Of a stretch of DNA of 64,000 bases, positions 25,022 to 33,467 are shown piece after piece; position 1 is the first letter of the stretch, and the number at the start of each line of letters is the position of its first letter. The stretch is from positions 62,001 through 126,000 of the forward strand of contig JBAZWJ010000001.1 of the NCBI GenBank assembly GCA_041660385.1, in the 5' to 3' direction. A program made the translations under genes and the position numbers. The stretch comes from DYJE01 sp041660385. Its GTDB lineage: Bacteria > Desulfobacterota > Desulfobacteria > Desulfobacterales > Desulfolunaceae. Below the pieces are notes generated by a model. That model had not been told where the DNA came from and made no database searches. It worked only from the letters and a program-made list of their open reading frames with translations.

Positions 25022-27717
25022 CTAAACCACATACAGAATGGGTCACCCTCCATATCGAAGGCAAACCCTATAAAGCAGGAAAAGACCTGAACCTTCTCCA
25101 TGCCTGCCTTAACCTTGGTTTTGACGTGCCCCATTTCTGCTGGCATCCGGCCCTGGGGTCTGTGGGAGCCTGCCGATTGTGCGCCGTAAAACGGTTTCGG
25201 GATGAAAACGATACCCGAGGTGAAATCATCATGTCCTGCATGACACCCGTGAGCGAAGGGATGCGTATTTCCATCATCGACCCCGAAGCCATGCAATTCA
25301 GAGCCGCCGTGATCGAATGGCTGATGATCAACCACCCCCATGACTGCCCGGTGTGCGATGAAGGCGGCGAATGCCATCTCCAGGACATGACGGTGATGAC
25401 AGGGCACCGAAACAGGGAATACCGATTCAAAAAACGAACCCACCGCAACCAGAATCTGGGGCCGTTCATCAACCATGAAATGAACCGCTGCATCCAGTGT
25501 TACCGTTGCGTCCGGTTTTACAGAAACACCGCAGGTGGTAGGGATCTCAATGTGTTCGGCGCCCATGACCACGTGTATTTTGGACGACATGCGGACGGCA
25601 TGCTCCAAAGTGAATTCAGCGGCAATCTGGTTGAAATCTGCCCCACCGGAACATTCACCGACAAAACCCAGAAAGCCCACAACACCAGGATCTGGGATCT
25701 CCAGACCGCCCCGTCCGTCTGCGTTCATTGCGGACTGGGTTGCAACACCCTTCCGGGCGAACGGTACGGCCTTCTTCGCCGGGTGAGAAACCGGTATAAC
25801 CCTGAAATCAACGGCTATTTCCTCTGCGACCGGGGCCGTTTCGGGTATGAGTTCGTGAACAGCCTCAGGCGATTGAAAAAGCCCCTTTACCGGGCAGACC
25901 GGACTTCACCCCAGACAGACGTGGACGTTCAGCAGGCACTGAAGCATGCCGCCGGATTTTTAGGCGATAAAAACCGTGTCATCGGCATCGGTTCTCCCAG
26001 AGCATCCCTTGAAGCCAATGCGGCTTTGCGGTCTCTGGTGGGACAGGAGCGTTTTCACGCCGGTGTGTCTGGCGTGGATTATCATCTGATGAATCTTGTT
26101 CGGCATATCCTTTCAAACGGCCCGGCCATTTCAGGAACGATTCAAGACGTGGCCATGGCAGATGCCGTTCTTGTTCTGGGTGAAGATGTGACGATCACCG
26201 CTCCGCGTCTGGCTCTGGCTTTAAGGGAAATGGGTTACAGAAAAGCAGCTCTGGCTGCTGAAAAAGTTCAGCTTCCGTCCTGGGATGATGCCGGTGTGCG
26301 GGAAGTAGCCCAGGAGGATCGCGGCCATCTTTTCATTGCAACGCCCCAGCCCACCGGGATAGATGATGCTGCAAAGTCCTGTTTCCGGGGTACACCTGAT
26401 GAGATTGCAGCTCTTGGATTTGCTGTTCAGGATGCTTTGACCGTTGGTTCAAAAGAAGATCAAAATCAAGCCGCAATCCCGATTCAAATATCAGAAGCGC
26501 TGAAGTCCGCCGAAAGACCGTTGGTGATTGCCGGAATTTCCCTGGGGCGCGAAGCCATGATCAAGGCCGCCGCCAACATCGCCTGGGCTCTGTGCGAATC
26601 AGGCAAACAGGCCCGAATCGTCTTTTGCGTTCCCGAATGCAACAGCATGGGACTGGCTCTTCTTGAAGCAAAAGACCTGGAATCCGCATTCATGGCCGTG
26701 GAGCAGGGAGAGACAGATACGGTTGTGATTCTTGAAAACGATCTGTACCGCAGAATGCCGGAAAAAAAGGTAGACGCATTTTTTAAGAACGCCCGGCACA
26801 CACTCGTTCTCGACCATCTCCAGACGCCCACCTCAGCCAGAGCCGACCTTGTTTTTCCCGTTTCAACTTTTACCGAAGGCAGCGGAACGTATGTGGACAA
26901 CGAAGGCCGGGCCCAGCGATTCCATGCGGTGATCGCGCCGGACGGATCTCGTCGGGATGCATTCCGCCTTCTGGCCGATCTTAAAAATGCGGTTGAAATG
27001 ACTCTTGAAGCTGTTCTCGCCGGACTGGCTAAGGAGTTCTCGGTTTTCGCACAGCTTGCCGAACCCCATCCGCCCCTGTCCAGCCCTGCTCCCGGCGGAA
27101 AAGTGCCTCGTCAGTCCTCGGGTTACAGCGGACGAACTGCTATGAATGCAAATATCTCACTTCACGAACCCAAACCGCCAACGGACCCCGATTCCCTTCT
27201 GGCTTATTCCATGGAAGGATACGACGGACAGCCCCCGGCTGATCTGATCACGCGCTATCAGGCTCCGGGCTGGAATTCGGTTCAGGCTGTCCTCAAATAT
27301 CAGACCACGGCGGGCGGCCCTCTTAAAAGTGGAACAAGCGGAGCGCGTCTGCTTTCACCAAATGGTAACAGGCAAATAGCTTATTTTGAAAATCACCAGA
27401 CCGTCGGAATTTTAAGTGACGATGAACGGATTCTTATCCCCCTTCACCATCTGTACGGCTCGGAGGAACTGAGCATGGCGTCGCCTGCTGTTGCGGCCCA
27501 GGCACCGTTGCCCTATCTGGCTCTGGGGCCTGATGACCCCCTGGCCAAACAGGGCTCAACCGTTCTGATGACAGCAGGTGATATGACCGTTTCCCTTCAA
27601 GTCAAAGTCATACCGGGGCTTTGCAGAACCGTAGCAGGAATACCCGTTGGAATTCCGGGAATTCCCACTGGTCCGCTGCCACACACATGCCGTCTTTCAA
27701 GGGAGGGTGATCGATGA
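25006..27717 (+). CDS. nuoG: NADH-quinone oxidoreductase subunit G
   Basis: 903 residues, the long E. coli-type form. N-terminal [2Fe-2S] ligands in CWHPALGSVGACRLCAVK, then HDCPVCDEGGECHLQD with the His-ligated N5 cluster, NRCIQCYRCVRFY (N4), and CVHCGLGCNTLPGE for the extra N7-type cluster; a molybdopterin-oxidoreductase-like domain fills residues 290-650. The C-terminal TRYQAPGWNSVQAVLKYQ continues the E. coli pattern. Carries electrons from NuoE/F towards NuoI/B. Stop overlaps the nuoH start (ATGA). Confidence 0.96.
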   Translation: MPMEIAKPHTEWVTLHIEGKPYKAGKDLNLLHACLNLGFDVPHFCWHPALGSVGACRLCAVKRFRDENDTRGEIIMSCMTPVSEGMRISIIDPEAMQFRAAVIEWLMINHPHDCPVCDEGGECHLQDMTVMTGHRNREYRFKKRTHRNQNLGPFINHEMNRCIQCYRCVRFYRNTAGGRDLNVFGAHDHVYFGRHADGMLQSEFSGNLVEICPTGTFTDKTQKAHNTRIWDLQTAPSVCVHCGLGCNTLPGERYGLLRRVRNRYNPEINGYFLCDRGRFGYEFVNSLRRLKKPLYRADRTSPQTDVDVQQALKHAAGFLGDKNRVIGIGSPRASLEANAALRSLVGQERFHAGVSGVDYHLMNLVRHILSNGPAISGTIQDVAMADAVLVLGEDVTITAPRLALALREMGYRKAALAAEKVQLPSWDDAGVREVAQEDRGHLFIATPQPTGIDDAAKSCFRGTPDEIAALGFAVQDALTVGSKEDQNQAAIPIQISEALKSAERPLVIAGISLGREAMIKAAANIAWALCESGKQARIVFCVPECNSMGLALLEAKDLESAFMAVEQGETDTVVILENDLYRRMPEKKVDAFFKNARHTLVLDHLQTPTSARADLVFPVSTFTEGSGTYVDNEGRAQRFHAVIAPDGSRRDAFRLLADLKNAVEMTLEAVLAGLAKEFSVFAQLAEPHPPLSSPAPGGKVPRQSSGYSGRTAMNANISLHEPKPPTDPDSLLAYSMEGYDGQPPADLITRYQAPGWNSVQAVLKYQTTAGGPLKSGTSGARLLSPNGNRQIAYFENHQTVGILSDDERILIPLHHLYGSEELSMASPAVAAQAPLPYLALGPDDPLAKQGSTVLMTAGDMTVSLQVKVIPGLCRTVAGIPVGIPGIPTGPLPHTCRLSREGDR

Positions 27718-28664
27718 TTATCAAACATCTTCTGATCGTGATCGGCGTTCTCGGAGGAGCCATGACCGCCAGTGCAGGTCTTGTCTGGCTGGAACGCCGT
27801 CTGCTGGGATTGTGGCAGGACCGTTACGGCCCCAATCGGGTCGGCCCTTTCGGCCTTCTCCAGGTGGCGGCGGACGGGATCAAAATGTTTTTCAAGGAAG
27901 ACTGGATTCCGCCTTTTGCGGATAAACCCGTGTTCATTCTTGCGCCGGTTCTGGCCCTTGTCACGACATTGCTGTCCTTTGCCGTGCTTCCCTTTGCACC
28001 GGGAATCGTGGTTGCGGATCTGAACATCGGCCTTCTTTATTTTCTCGCCATTGTGGCTTTGGGCGTTTACGGCGTGGCCCTTGGCGGCTGGTCGTCCAAC
28101 AACAAATACGCCCTGATCGGCGCAGTCCGTGGCGTGGCCCAGATGCTGAGTTACGAGGTATTCATGGGGCTTTCCCTCATGGGGGTGGTGCTTCTTGCCG
28201 GAACATTCAACCTTTCGGAAATCGTCATGGCCCAGAAAGGGCTGTGGTACGTGATCCCCCAGTTTCCCGGTTTCGTCCTTTTCACCATTGCCGGTTTTGC
28301 CGAAACCCACCGAATGCCCTTTGACCTGCCCGAAGCAGAAAGCGAGCTGGTGGCAGGCTATCACACCGAATACTCCGGCATGAAATTCGGCCTTTTCTTT
28401 GTGGGTGAGTATCTGGGCGTCACCATGACCTCGGCCATGATCGTGGTTCTGTTTTTCGGCGGCTGGCTTGGCCCTTTTTTCCCGCCCATCGTGTGGTTTC
28501 TGGGTAAGACCTTTGTGTTCATCTGTTTTTTCATTCTGGTACGGGCCACCCTCCCGCGACCCCGTTACGATCAGCTTATGGGCTTTGCCTGGAAAGTGCT
28601 TCTGCCGTTGTCACTTTTGAATCTGCTGGTGACCGGGGCGTTTGTGGTGGCTGGAAGCCAATAA
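27714..28664 (+). CDS. nuoH: NADH-quinone oxidoreductase subunit H
   Basis: 316 residues with eight hydrophobic segments. Signatures LVWLERRLLGLWQDRYGPNRVGPFGLLQVAADGIKMFFKED and the quinone-chamber loop FAETHRMPFDLPEAESELVAGYHTEYSGMKF are unmistakable. It forms the quinone chamber entrance and the heel of the membrane arm. Overlaps nuoG by 4 nt. Confidence 0.97.
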   Translation: MIIKHLLIVIGVLGGAMTASAGLVWLERRLLGLWQDRYGPNRVGPFGLLQVAADGIKMFFKEDWIPPFADKPVFILAPVLALVTTLLSFAVLPFAPGIVVADLNIGLLYFLAIVALGVYGVALGGWSSNNKYALIGAVRGVAQMLSYEVFMGLSLMGVVLLAGTFNLSEIVMAQKGLWYVIPQFPGFVLFTIAGFAETHRMPFDLPEAESELVAGYHTEYSGMKFGLFFVGEYLGVTMTSAMIVVLFFGGWLGPFFPPIVWFLGKTFVFICFFILVRATLPRPRYDQLMGFAWKVLLPLSLLNLLVTGAFVVAGSQ

Positions 28665-28776
28665 CGAATGTAAAGTTTGTTTTCGGTTTAAGGTTGCCTC
28701 CGGCGGCCCTGCCGGGGGCCAAACTTTTGAAAAGTTTGACAAACAGGTTTTTGTTTGTATCCCAACGTCGAACCCC

Positions 28777-28826
28777 CTCGTTCCGGGGATTCTCCCCGGA
28801 ATGCTTAACCGGAGGCTCCGCCTCCA
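28777..28826. repeat. double-hairpin repeat GTTCCGGGGATTCTCCCCGGAA + GGAGGCTCCGCCTCC (copy 1)
   Basis: Two adjacent palindromes: TTCCGGGG-ATT-CTCCCCGGAA and GGAGGC-TCC-GCCTCC. Other copies are at 29632-29680 (same strand) and 29924-29973 (inverted). In the nuoH-nuoI gap. Confidence 0.8.
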
Positions 28827-28869
28827 AAAATGGAGAGATCGACGCACTCATAACATGAGTAGATTGTAG

Positions 28870-28896
28870 GATGGGTGAAGCAAAGCATAACCCATC
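28870..28896. repeat. palindromic repeat, GATGGGT...ACCCATC family (copy 2)
   Basis: GATGGGT (28870-28876) and ACCCATC (28890-28896) around GAAGCAAAGCATA; inverted counterpart of 8209-8236. The only in-frame ATG of nuoI (28871) lies inside this repeat. Confidence 0.75.
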
Positions 28897-28939
28897 ACGC
28901 ATATTCGAAAAAACCCTTTTTCTTGAAGGAATAAAAACC

Positions 28940-29455
28940 GTGCTGAGCATTCTGCAAGGATTCTGGATCATACTGAAACACACGTTTCATAAACGGGAGA
29001 CGGTCCTATACCCTGAGGAGAAAATCTATCTCCCGCCGAGGTTCCGTGGGCGGATCATCCTTTCCCGCGACCCTGATGGGGCTGAGCGCTGTGTGGCTTG
29101 CCATTTGTGCTCTTCCGTGTGTCCAGTGGACTGCATCGCCCTCCAGGCCGCCGAGGACGAAACAGGCAGGCGATACCCGGAATTTTTCAGGATCAATTTT
29201 TCCCGGTGTATTCTCTGCGGATTTTGCGAAGAAGCCTGCCCCACGGCGGCCATCCAGCTCACCCCGGATTTTGAAATGGCCGAATACCTGCGGGAGAATC
29301 TGGTTTACGAGAAGGAAGACCTTTTGATCAGTGGGCCGGGCAAATATCCGGGCTATAATTTTTACAAGGTGGCCGGACTTGCCATCGGCGGAAAAGGTAA
29401 GGGGGTTGGCGAAAACGAAGAAGCACCGGTGGATGTGCATAGCCTGATGCCGTAA
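28940..29455 (+). CDS. nuoI: NADH-quinone oxidoreductase subunit I
   Basis: Two [4Fe-4S] motifs, CVACHLCSSVCPVDC and CILCGFCEEACPTAA, form clusters N6a and N6b. The C-terminal PDFEMAEYLRENLVYEKEDLLISGPGKYP runs almost as in E. coli NuoI. Start chosen as GTG 28940, 9 nt after AAGGA, giving 171 residues. The frame is open up to ATG 28871 (194 residues), but that ATG is inside a dispersed repeat and has no ribosome site; the residues between (GEAKHNPSRIFEK) look unlike NuoI. The start remains uncertain. Confidence 0.93.
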   Translation: MLSILQGFWIILKHTFHKRETVLYPEEKIYLPPRFRGRIILSRDPDGAERCVACHLCSSVCPVDCIALQAAEDETGRRYPEFFRINFSRCILCGFCEEACPTAAIQLTPDFEMAEYLRENLVYEKEDLLISGPGKYPGYNFYKVAGLAIGGKGKGVGENEEAPVDVHSLMP

Positions 29456-29523
29456 ATAGAAACTGTATATTTTGACCTGATACGGCGTTCTCGAACGATG
29501 ATTCAGAGTTTGAGCAACGAGTA

Positions 29524-29548
29524 GTCGGGTAGAGGAACGAAACCCGAC
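29524..29548. repeat. palindromic repeat, GTCGGGT...ACCCGAC family (copy 2)
   Basis: The same 25 bases as at 20655-20679. Confidence 0.8.
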
Positions 29549-29631
29549 AGGTGCTGGTCATTGAGACAGCGGTAGCATTTATTCACAGACGGCACCTTCG
29601 ATAAAATAAACGGCATCTCGCGCAACCGCCC

Positions 29632-29680
29632 CTCGTTCCGGGGATTCTCCCCGGAATGCTGCAACGGAGGCTGTGCCTCC
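29632..29680. repeat. double-hairpin repeat (copy 2)
   Basis: CTCGTTCCGGGGATTCTCC and onward, then GGAGGCTGTGCCTCC; same orientation as 28777-28826. Confidence 0.8.
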
Positions 29681-29763
29681 AAACAAGGAGAAGTCAAAGT
29701 GTTTCAAATACGAATAAGAACGAAACGATTCGAGATAGCATGATGTACATATTATTCCGATTT

Positions 29764-29808
29764 GCATTCATCATGACACGATCACCAGGGCGGGTTTGGA
29801 ACCCGCCC
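29764..29808. repeat. GGCGGGTT palindrome with conserved flank (copy 2, inverted)
   Basis: Reverse complement of the 14508-14549 unit, including the flank CATCATGACACGATCACC. Confidence 0.75.
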
Positions 29809-29923
29809 CTACAGGCTGATTTTTAGTGCCATCTTGATTGCAAAATGGGATTAGAAAGATTTGTCGATTTCCTTAGAAATTGAAGTGAGCGGCAGATAAA
29901 AAACAGTCCGTGGTGTGCGACGT

Positions 29924-29973
29924 TGGAGGCGGAGCCTCCGAGCCAGCATTCCGGGGAGAATCCCCGGAACGAG
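29924..29973. repeat. double-hairpin repeat (copy 3, inverted)
   Basis: GGAGGCGGAGCCTCC followed by TTCCGGGGAGAATCCCCGGA; opposite orientation to copies 1 and 2. Confidence 0.8.
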
Positions 29974-30108
29974 GGGCATGAGGGGCAAAGATTCCGCAAC
30001 TTCAAGAATTACCCTCTGCGCATGTCATTCCGGGCGGGGTTTTTTCCGACCCGGAATCCATGGTGGTTGAGCGACAGGGCATGAATAAAGTTTTATAAGG
30101 AGCGTATT

Positions 30109-30600
30109 TTGACAAACACCATTTTTTACATGGCAGCCGCAGTAACGGTGATTTCAACGCTGATGGTGATCACACGGCTTAACGCGGTGCATGCCCTGCT
30201 TTACCTGATCGTGTCCCTTCAATCTGTGGCTCTGATTTTTTTCGTTCTGGGTGCTCCCTTTGCTGCGGCTCTTGAAATCATCATCTACGCCGGGGCCATC
30301 ATGATCCTTTTCGTGTTCGTGATCATGATGCTGAACCTGGGGCCTCCGGCCATTGAAAAAGAAAAACTGCTGCTGAAACCGGGGATGTGGATCGGCCCTG
30401 CAATCCTTGCCGCCGTGCTTCTGGGCCAACTGGTTTATGTTCTTGCAAATAAAACCAGCGGCACAGCCGGTCTGGTGGACGTTCCGCCACGAGCCGTGGG
30501 CCTTGCCCTTTTCGGGCCTTATGTTCTGGGGGTGGAACTATCGTCTATCCTGCTTCTTGCAGGGCTTGTGGGGGCTTTTCATCTGGCTCGGCAGGAGTGA
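30109..30600 (+). CDS. nuoJ: NADH-quinone oxidoreductase subunit J
   Basis: 163 residues from TTG 30109, preceded by AAGGAG. Five transmembrane helices; NAVHALLYLIVSLQSVALIFFVLGAPFAAALEIIIYAGAIMILFVFVIMML includes the conserved helix TM3 with the pi-bulge region (EIIIYAGAIMILFVFVIM). Membrane arm. Confidence 0.96.
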   Translation: MTNTIFYMAAAVTVISTLMVITRLNAVHALLYLIVSLQSVALIFFVLGAPFAAALEIIIYAGAIMILFVFVIMMLNLGPPAIEKEKLLLKPGMWIGPAILAAVLLGQLVYVLANKTSGTAGLVDVPPRAVGLALFGPYVLGVELSSILLLAGLVGAFHLARQE

Positions 30601-30671
30601 GGGTGAGGCACGGTATGAGTTTCGGATGCTTCTCAAATTGACAATGGGCTTTGCGCTAAAAGCTATAATTA

Positions 30672-31121
30672 ATGTTATCTTCTTGTAATAATATGAATAT
30701 GACCGAACAAATACAGACCTGTAAATTTATAGATTTTATAAAAATTGCACATAAAAACAAAATTGATTTTGCTAAAATCATGTTGGAGTGTGGTGCTGCA
30801 ACGTTTCTGGGCATTGATTTTTCAAAGCCAAATTATCCATATGTGATAAAGAAAGAACTCCTTGATGAAAGCAGTTATTGCAAATATCCATATTATGTAA
30901 CTTACTATCCTTACAAATCTTATGTAATGTTCGAAATCAGCGAAAGAATTCTTTTATGGGTAGGTTTCACCGAAGTTAAGGAACGAAAAAAAGGTTATAT
31001 GACTCAACTGTTCAAAAGTATAATTGAACAATTTTCTAATAAAGAGGTTGTTGGTGATTCTCATGATAAAAACATGATTCAAATTTGCGAATCACTTAAA
31101 ATTAAGATGCATAAAGATTGA
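30672..31121 (+). CDS. unknown AT-rich protein inserted between nuoJ and nuoK
   Basis: Up to 149 residues (start could also be ATG 30693 or 30699; none has a ribosome site). Much richer in A+T, Lys and Ile than the nuo genes around it. I do not recognise it firmly; the C-terminal part (ERKKGYMTQLFKSIIEQ, then DKNMIQICESLKIKM) is faintly like the acetyl-CoA-binding half of GNAT acetyltransferases, but the N-terminal half is not. It is not a complex I subunit and is probably a transferred gene. About 140 bp of sequence without features follows before nuoK. Confidence 0.6.
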   Translation: MLSSCNNMNMTEQIQTCKFIDFIKIAHKNKIDFAKIMLECGAATFLGIDFSKPNYPYVIKKELLDESSYCKYPYYVTYYPYKSYVMFEISERILLWVGFTEVKERKKGYMTQLFKSIIEQFSNKEVVGDSHDKNMIQICESLKIKMHKD

Positions 31122-31264
31122 TTTAAGAATAACAATTTTTGCAGGGGGCCGTGTTTCAGCGAGCAGTAGCGTAGTTAATTTATCAATACAATTTCCATAA
31201 ACAGTCGCTATCATTTGATTTCGTTCACCCTGAAAAATGCATTAAACCAAACAGGAGCCACCAC

Positions 31265-31573
31265 ATGCTAACCATACCCACATCCCACGGCCTTCTTCTC
31301 GCGGGAATCATTTTCATCCTGGGACTCGTCTGCGTGCTGGTGCGCCGGAATATCATTTTTATTTTGCTGGGGCTTGAAATCATGTTCAATGCGGCGGGGC
31401 TTGCCTTTGTGGTGGCCGGGGCAAAGTGGGGGCAGCCTGACGGGCAGATCATGTTTCTGTTTATCCTGACCACAGCGGCGGCGGAGGTGTCCATCGGCCT
31501 TGCCCTTGTTTTTGGAATGGTTCATCACCTCCATACCCTGGACATTGACCAGGCTGACGGAATGAAAGGGTGA
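31265..31573 (+). CDS. nuoK: NADH-quinone oxidoreductase subunit K
   Basis: 102 residues, three transmembrane helices. VRRNIIFILLGLEIMFNAAGLAFVVAG holds the membrane Glu of TM2 (GLEIM) and the TTAAAEVSIGLAL helix its second conserved Glu, both in the proton path. Close to E. coli NuoK. Confidence 0.97.
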   Translation: MLTIPTSHGLLLAGIIFILGLVCVLVRRNIIFILLGLEIMFNAAGLAFVVAGAKWGQPDGQIMFLFILTTAAAEVSIGLALVFGMVHHLHTLDIDQADGMKG

Positions 31574-31577
31574 CGAC

Positions 31578-33467
31578 ATGGACTTTCTCTGGTTGATACC
31601 GGCTTTGCCCCTTACAGGTTTTCTCGTGCTTGCCTTGACGGCGCAGCGCCTTTCAAGACCGATTGTATCTCTGGTGGGCGTGGGAAGCGTGGGTGGCTCG
31701 GCTGTGATGGTCGCCTGGGCAGCCGTTGATTTTCTGCGGCGGATGCCGGGTGAAACTTCTTACACAAAAAAGCTGTGGACCTGGATGGATGTGGGCGGCC
31801 TTCACCTGGACATGGCTTTTTACATCGACACACTCACCCTGGTGATGATGCTGGTGATCACCGGCGTGGGATTTTTCATTCATCTGTATTCCACGGGCTA
31901 CATGGCCGAAGATAAGGATTACGCACGGTTTTTCGCCTGCATGAACCTGTTTGTCGCAGCCATGCTGATCCTGGTAATGGCGGAAAACTTGCCTCTCCTG
32001 TACCTGGGCTGGGAAGGCGTGGGGCTATGCAGTTACCTTCTGATCGGTTTCTGGTACACGGACAAAGCCAACGGATACGCAGCACGAAAAGCCTTTGTGG
32101 TCACCCGTGTGGGCGATACGGCCATGGCTGTGGGGCTGTTTCTGCTTTATAATCAGTTGGGCACCCTTCAGATTCAGGACACCATGAGCCGTGCTGCAAC
32201 AGTCTGGCCCCAGGGTTCGGCCACGGCCACCCTGGCCGCGCTTCTGCTGCTCGGCGGGGCTGTGGGAAAATCGGCACAGCTTCCACTCCAGACCTGGCTG
32301 CCCGACGCCATGGCAGGCCCTACGCCTGTGAGCGCGTTGATCCACGCCGCCACCATGGTGACGGCCGGAGTTTACCTGATTGCCCGCACCCATGTGCTTT
32401 TCATGCTTTCACCATTAGCCATGACCGTCACCGCTGTCATCGGCGCGGCCACCCTTTTGATGGCCGGGTTCAGCGCTCTTGTTCAGCACGACATCAAACG
32501 GGTTTTAGCTTATTCCACCATCAGCCAGCTGGGCTACATGTTTCTGGCTCTTGGCGTTGGGGCATGGTCCGCTGCCGTTTTTCATCTGGTGACCCACGCC
32601 TTTTTCAAGGCCCTTCTTTTTCTCTGCGCCGGAGCTGTGATCCACGCTCTGGGTGGGGAACAGGACATGTTCCGCATGGGCGGTCTCAAAGACCGGCTGC
32701 CCCTGACATTCTGGGCTTTTCTGACAGGAGCCTCGTCCCTCGCGGCGTTGCCTCTGATCACGGCGGGGTTTTACAGCAAAGACATGATCATCTGGGAAGC
32801 TTATGCCTCACCCTTGGGCGGCATGGGGTTCTGGCTTGTTGCCATGATCGGTGCCCTTGTCACATCCCTTTACACGTTTCGTATGATGTGGCTCACCTTT
32901 GCCGGTCCGGTCAAGACACCCGTTCACCATCCGCCGGGACTTTCCATGACCGTGCCCCTGGTGGTGCTGGCCGTGTTGTCCCTTCTGGCCGGTTTTATGG
33001 AAACGCCCAGAACGCTGGGTGGAATCCATGCTTTCTCATCGTTGCTGCATTCCTGCCTGCCGGAAACGGTGCTGGATCATGGCCGTGAAGCTCATGAAAT
33101 GTTGTTTGAAATCATAGCGGCTGTTACGGCCCTTGGCGGAATCGCCTGGGCCTGGGTTCTGTACAGACCCAAAGATGGTTCGACCGCTGAAAGCCCCGCG
33201 TCTCGCTTGCCCAAATCCCTCCAGCGTTTCTGGCTCGGCGGCTGGGGTTTCGACGGTCTTTACGACCGGCTGTTTGTCCGGCCTTATCTGGCCCTGGCCC
33301 ATTTTGATAAAAACGATGTCATCGACCGCGTGTTTAGCGCTATTGCCCAACTTGGACGCAGTGGCCACCGGGTTTTAAGCCTTACCCAGAACGGCCAGCT
33401 CCGCTCCTATATCTGGGGAATCGGCCTTGGCGCGGCGGCGGTGGTCTTTATGGTGGTGTACCTATGA
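31578..33467 (+). CDS. nuoL: NADH-quinone oxidoreductase subunit L
   Basis: 629 residues, antiporter-like subunit with about 16 helices including the C-terminal long lateral helix. Signatures: ENLPLLYLGWEGVGLCSYLLIGFW with the TM5 Glu, KSAQLPLQTWLPDAMAGPTPVSALIHAATMVTAGVYL with TM7 Lys and the loop, and HDIKRVLAYSTISQLGYM. Distal proton pump. 4 nt after nuoK; stop overlaps nuoM. Confidence 0.97.
   Translation: MDFLWLIPALPLTGFLVLALTAQRLSRPIVSLVGVGSVGGSAVMVAWAAVDFLRRMPGETSYTKKLWTWMDVGGLHLDMAFYIDTLTLVMMLVITGVGFFIHLYSTGYMAEDKDYARFFACMNLFVAAMLILVMAENLPLLYLGWEGVGLCSYLLIGFWYTDKANGYAARKAFVVTRVGDTAMAVGLFLLYNQLGTLQIQDTMSRAATVWPQGSATATLAALLLLGGAVGKSAQLPLQTWLPDAMAGPTPVSALIHAATMVTAGVYLIARTHVLFMLSPLAMTVTAVIGAATLLMAGFSALVQHDIKRVLAYSTISQLGYMFLALGVGAWSAAVFHLVTHAFFKALLFLCAGAVIHALGGEQDMFRMGGLKDRLPLTFWAFLTGASSLAALPLITAGFYSKDMIIWEAYASPLGGMGFWLVAMIGALVTSLYTFRMMWLTFAGPVKTPVHHPPGLSMTVPLVVLAVLSLLAGFMETPRTLGGIHAFSSLLHSCLPETVLDHGREAHEMLFEIIAAVTALGGIAWAWVLYRPKDGSTAESPASRLPKSLQRFWLGGWGFDGLYDRLFVRPYLALAHFDKNDVIDRVFSAIAQLGRSGHRVLSLTQNGQLRSYIWGIGLGAAAVVFMVVYL

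Larger units (their letters stand above)
29456..30108. other. 653-bp nuoI-nuoJ gap filled with repeats, no gene seen
   Basis: Contains GTCGGGT...ACCCGAC (29524-29548), the double-hairpin repeat twice in opposite orientations (29632-29680 and 29924-29973), and the GGCGGGTTT palindrome with its flank (29764-29808). Short frames here translate the repeats only. Confidence 0.8.
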
